From contig JBBTCX010000027.1 in assembly GCA_038043045.1 (NCBI GenBank), positions 1 to 8,995 on the forward strand: DNA of 8,995 nucleotides, written 5' to 3'. Source of the DNA: JBBTCX01 sp038043045 (GTDB lineage Bacteria; Planctomycetota; Phycisphaerae; UBA1845). This document shows positions 6,210 to 8,995 of this stretch, piece by piece. The notes below the pieces were generated by a model, which saw only the letters and a program-made list of their open reading frames with translations, had not been told where the DNA came from and did not search any database. Both the position numbers and the translations under genes were made by a program. Within the stretch, counting starts at the first letter, position 1, and each line of letters begins with the position of its first letter.

Positions 6210-7339
6210 GCTTCACCATCGCCAAACATTGCATCGGCAAGCGCCTCGTGATAGTCCATTGCTCGAAGCGTATGACTTACAGACTCACGGATCGAATCAT
6301 AATCTTGCGGGTTCTGGATTACTCGGTTGATCACACCTATGTTACGCAACTGCTGAAGCAAGCATTCACGAAACAAGAGTGGAATTACTTCATCAATACG
6401 CGCGCCTTCCGCACTATCGCATCTAGCAGCAAACCTTCCACGGACGATTGGATTGCCATGCGCAAGATCATTTCGCAGTCCGTAAAGACTACGATACAAG
6501 TAAGCAGGTGCATTCTCAAGCCCGTTGGCGTTTTCGCTGGAATTGCTTGGAAAACTCTTTTCTACCAATCTCTCGTCAAACCATGTGACCTCATCAACCA
6601 GATTAAGCACGTGATTGATTCCCACTCTGCCAGAATCGGGATGCACAAGCGTTTCAAAAGCAGAAACCCACGCGCCTATTCGCGTTGTAAGATCATAGAA
6701 AGTGGTATCTGTTTCATGAAGTATTCGGCAGCCCCATAGGCTTATTGCCACGGCCCGATAGATCTGCCGGAGTTGCTGCAAATACTGCCCGGCAAGCGTT
6801 GCTTCCACGGCTTTCGAGAACGCGGAAAAAAGCATTGTATCCAACTTGAAGTCTGATTCACTTGGTATGCCAATATCAATCCGTAGCGAAGGCTGAAATC
6901 TATCAAGGGAACTCGTGTTGTTGTAGCTCAGCAAGCCAGGCCTATTAATCACAAGTCCGTCATCTCGTAACAAAACCGGCAATACATCAAAGTAGTCGGT
7001 CTCGTGAACCGCCACTCGTTGTTCACGATGGCTATTCTGCGCCGCTCCACCGGTGATAAATGACATCGCAAGAGCGTCACGAGATACTCGACCCAGGGAT
7101 TCCTCGGCCAGCCTCGCAGCAGTATCAGTGGGAACGAGTTCAAGCCCTATATACTCCAATGGCTTGCCGAACGCATCGCGAAATGAGGTTGCAATCTTTT
7201 TCACCGTTTCCGCGTCCACATCCGGCTCGATTGCATAATCAGCCAGATGTTGTGTCGTACAAAAAACTATCGGGCCACAAGAGATGGGCTCGGGCACACG
7301 TAACGTCGGGATGATCGAGTGCAGGATGTACTTTGCCAC
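6206..7339 (-). CDS. Large HEPN-domain protein (ApeA-like HEPN), putative RNase toxin/defence effector
   Basis: A 377-residue protein from GTG 7339. The C-terminal part (about 215-360) looks like an ApeA-type HEPN domain: AFETLVHPDSG (227-237), a variable linker, and LYGLRNDLAHGNP, whose Arg289-N-D-L-A-His294 is the R-x4-H motif that forms the RNase active site in HEPN dimers. The N-terminal 200 residues match nothing I recognise and may be a sensor or regulatory region. No signal peptide or membrane segment is evident. The GTG has GAGGG eight bases upstream and lies 22 bases after the decarboxylase stop; a TTG at 7402 would lengthen it by 21 residues but overlap that gene by 41 bases, so GTG was preferred. 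The gene overlaps the MNT gene by ATGA. Hand-counted GC of four 60-base rows is about 47%, against about 61% for two decarboxylase rows, which suggests acquisition. The HEPN call rests on motif and context. Confidence 0.75.
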   Translation of the reverse strand: MAKYILHSIIPTLRVPEPISCGPIVFCTTQHLADYAIEPDVDAETVKKIATSFRDAFGKPLEYIGLELVPTDTAARLAEESLGRVSRDALAMSFITGGAAQNSHREQRVAVHETDYFDVLPVLLRDDGLVINRPGLLSYNNTSSLDRFQPSLRIDIGIPSESDFKLDTMLFSAFSKAVEATLAGQYLQQLRQIYRAVAISLWGCRILHETDTTFYDLTTRIGAWVSAFETLVHPDSGRVGINHVLNLVDEVTWFDERLVEKSFPSNSSENANGLENAPAYLYRSLYGLRNDLAHGNPIVRGRFAARCDSAEGARIDEVIPLLFRECLLQQLRNIGVINRVIQNPQDYDSIRESVSHTLRAMDYHEALADAMFGDGEA

Positions 7340-7361
7340 GGTCCTTACCCTCTTCCTGTAA

Positions 7362-8909
7362 TCAGACTTCCAGTCCGTATTCTTGCCAGCGTCTTGCCAC
7401 AAGCGACAAGACTTCCTCGCTCATCTCCAACTCCTCCGGCCACTCGCGCACCACGCCCTCGCCCGGAATCTTCCGCGTCGCGTCGATGCCGATCTTCGCC
7501 CCCGCGCCGTAATACGGCGTCGAGTGGTCCAGAATATCGCAAGGCCCGTCGACGATCACCGTATCCCGCCGCCAATCCACATTGGCCCCCATATGGAACA
7601 ACACATCCTGCTCATCGTGCACGTTCACATGCTCGTCCACCACCACGATCATCTTCGAAAACATCATCTGCCCCGCTCCCCAGATGCTGCTCATCACCTT
7701 CCGGGCCTGCAATGGATACTCTTTGCGAATCTTCACGAATACACAGTTATGAAACGCCCCAAACATCGGCAGCGAATAATCAACAATATCCGGAATCAGC
7801 ATCTTCAGCAGCGGCAAAAAAATCCGCTCCGTGGCCTTGCCGAGGTAATAATCCTCTTGCGGCGGCTTACCCACCACCGTCGCCGGAAAAACCGGACCGC
7901 GCCGATGTGTGATCGCCGTCAGATGAAACGCCGGATACCGATCCGCCAACGAATAAAACCCCGTGTGATCCCCAAACGGCCCTTCGATCAGAGTCTCATT
8001 CGGATCAACCCAACCCTCGATCACGATCTCCGCATTCGCAGGCACCTCCATCGGAATGGTCTGACACGGCACCAACTCGATTCCACCCTCGTTCAGAAAT
8101 CCCGCGAACAAGAGTTCACTGACATCCGGTGGCAGCGGACACGTGGCCGCATAGGGCAGAACCGACTCTCCGCCAAACACGATCGCCAGCGGCAGCTTCT
8201 CGCCTCGCGCCTTTGCTTTTCGAAAATGCCTGGCCCCATCGTGGTGCAAGTGCCAGTGCATGGCAGCCAGCTTGCGATCGAACACCTGAACCCGATACAT
8301 CCCCACGTTTCTTTCGCCAGACTCCGGATCTTTGGTATAGATACCCGCAAACGTGATGTACCGCCCCGTACCCCCCTTTTCCTCGGCAGGTTTCGCTCCA
8401 AACCCCGCCATTCCGTCATACGGCCAACACTGAATAATCGGAAGGTCAAAGAAGCTCGCCTTGTCCGACGTCACAACTTCCTGGCAAATGCCCCGCCGAC
8501 CGACCTTCGGCGCAAACCCCGCCAATCGGGCCAACTGCGGGAGTTTCTTCAACTTGTCCATAAACGTCGTCGGCATCTGCGGTTTGACCAACTGCTCCAC
8601 CCGATCGGCCAACTCCTCGAAGTTCTGCACCCCCAGCGCCAGCCGCATTCGCTCATAACTGCCATACACGTTCATCGCCAGTGGAGTGTCACTCCCTTTC
8701 ACCTTCTCGAAAAGAAGGGCATGTCCGCCCCGACCTCCATGCACGGGATCGGTCTTGGGCGGAGTCGCTGGTCCAGCCGCCGGCAACTTGGACACCCGAT
8801 CCGCAATCGCCGCCGCCTCCAATAGGGGATCAATCTCGACACTCACGCGCCGAAGTTGACCCCGTGCTTCGAGATCACGAAGAAAAGTTTGCATGTCAGG
8901 GTATGGCAC
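7362..8909 (-). CDS. ubiD: UbiD-family prenyl-FMN-dependent decarboxylase
   Basis: Removes a carboxyl group from an aromatic or alpha,beta-unsaturated acid using prenylated FMN made by a UbiX partner (not in the window). In quinone pathways it acts on the polyprenyl-hydroxybenzoate or naphthoate intermediate. The 515 residues carry the family landmarks: NVGMYR (201-206), a FGGE segment, EIVIEG (294-299, conserved acids), EGPFGDHTG (309-317), GKPPQEDYYLGKATER, and the C-terminal DVLFHMG ... DHSTPYYG.G.KIGIDAT block shared with E. coli UbiD. The length is near the usual 490-510. GTG 8909 gives the family-like start MPYPDMQTFLRDLE and has GGAG ten bases upstream; ATG 8894 would cut off the first five residues and lacks a ribosome binding site. 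In this type of bacterium it is often annotated as a menaquinone-pathway decarboxylase; the substrate cannot be read from sequence alone. It leads the minus-strand run that continues into HEPN and MNT. Confidence 0.92.
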   Translation of the reverse strand: MPYPDMQTFLRDLEARGQLRRVSVEIDPLLEAAAIADRVSKLPAAGPATPPKTDPVHGGRGGHALLFEKVKGSDTPLAMNVYGSYERMRLALGVQNFEELADRVEQLVKPQMPTTFMDKLKKLPQLARLAGFAPKVGRRGICQEVVTSDKASFFDLPIIQCWPYDGMAGFGAKPAEEKGGTGRYITFAGIYTKDPESGERNVGMYRVQVFDRKLAAMHWHLHHDGARHFRKAKARGEKLPLAIVFGGESVLPYAATCPLPPDVSELLFAGFLNEGGIELVPCQTIPMEVPANAEIVIEGWVDPNETLIEGPFGDHTGFYSLADRYPAFHLTAITHRRGPVFPATVVGKPPQEDYYLGKATERIFLPLLKMLIPDIVDYSLPMFGAFHNCVFVKIRKEYPLQARKVMSSIWGAGQMMFSKMIVVVDEHVNVHDEQDVLFHMGANVDWRRDTVIVDGPCDILDHSTPYYGAGAKIGIDATRKIPGEGVVREWPEELEMSEEVLSLVARRWQEYGLEV

Positions 8910-8956
8910 GAAAGCATGTCTCCAAAACTTTGCGACTACGCGACCCGTTCATCCGA

Positions 8957-8995
8957 ATGAATGAACAAGCTCTTTTCAACTTCGCCAACCTCGCT
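8957..8995 (+). CDS. Possible start of a divergent gene (cut by window edge), perhaps ABA4-like/DUF4281
   Basis: ATG 8957 opens MNEQALFNFANLA up to the window end. The wording 'LF..AN.A' resembles the N-terminus of small ABA4-like (DUF4281) membrane proteins, but 13 residues are too few for a firm call, and no ribosome binding site is clear. On the opposite strand the same bases read SEVGEVEKSLFIHSDERVA and stop at TAG 8936-8938, which could instead be the tail of a gene upstream of ubiD in its operon. Only one of the two can be expected to be real. Confidence 0.3.
   Translation, partial: MNEQALFNFANLA

Noticed and set aside
6248..6739. + strand frame of 163 codons opposite the HEPN gene
   Set aside because: No family resemblance; the minus-strand frame has the HEPN motif, a ribosome binding site and the overlap with MNT.
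7340..7402. TTG 7402 as the start of the HEPN protein
   Set aside because: It would overlap ubiD by 41 bases and the added residues merely read the ubiD tail in another frame. GTG 7339 has GAGGG at eight bases.
7383..8825. Long + strand open frame (480 codons) opposite ubiD
   Set aside because: The translation is dominated by His, Arg, Pro and Gln, a typical antisense shadow. The minus-strand frame is an unmistakable UbiD.
1..8995. CRISPR arrays, tRNA or rRNA genes, insertion sequences
   Set aside because: By eye I found no regular repeat-spacer pattern, no tRNA-like cloverleaf landmarks, no transposase motif and no terminal inverted repeats.

Overview
The window is bacterial and moderately GC-rich. 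It reads like a Planctomycetota/Verrucomicrobiota-type genome: tandem divergent beta-ketoacyl synthases, a methyltransferase-glycosyltransferase fusion, a small cysteine/histidine-motif protein, a UbiD of the 'MPY.D...FL..LE' type, and frequent GTG/TTG starts. This assignment is inference from gene style, not proof.

Left part, + strand (1-3257): the 3' end of one beta-ketoacyl-ACP synthase (KAS), a complete second KAS with an intact Cys-His-His triad starting five bases after the first one's stop, and then a 527-residue protein with an N-terminal SAM methyltransferase domain and a C-terminal GT2 (DPM1-like) glycosyltransferase domain. This looks like the end of a fatty-acid/polyketide-type operon making a modified, perhaps glycosylated, lipid or polyene. 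No acyl carrier protein or dehydratase is visible here; they could lie to the left.

Middle (3258-5166): a convergent minus-strand gene for a small protein with a C-x9-C-x10-C-x2-H motif, an intergenic stretch of about 480 bases with promoter-like and palindromic sequence, and a + strand FabG/PhaB-type 3-ketoacyl reductase that could serve the KAS genes.

Right part, minus strand (5189-8909), read right to left: a UbiD-family prenyl-FMN decarboxylase; 22 bases later a 377-residue HEPN-domain protein with an RNDLAH (R-x4-H) motif; joined by an ATGA overlap, a 101-residue MNT minimal nucleotidyltransferase; then a lipoprotein gene broken by one in-frame TAA. The HEPN gene is visibly lower in GC than the decarboxylase. 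The HEPN/MNT pair is the most interesting item: it has the genetics of a type VII (HEPN/MNT) toxin-antitoxin system, but the HEPN partner is about three times the usual size, resembles the ApeA-like HEPN class, and lacks the tyrosine that MntA AMPylates in the studied system.

The last 39 bases may be the start of a divergent + strand gene.
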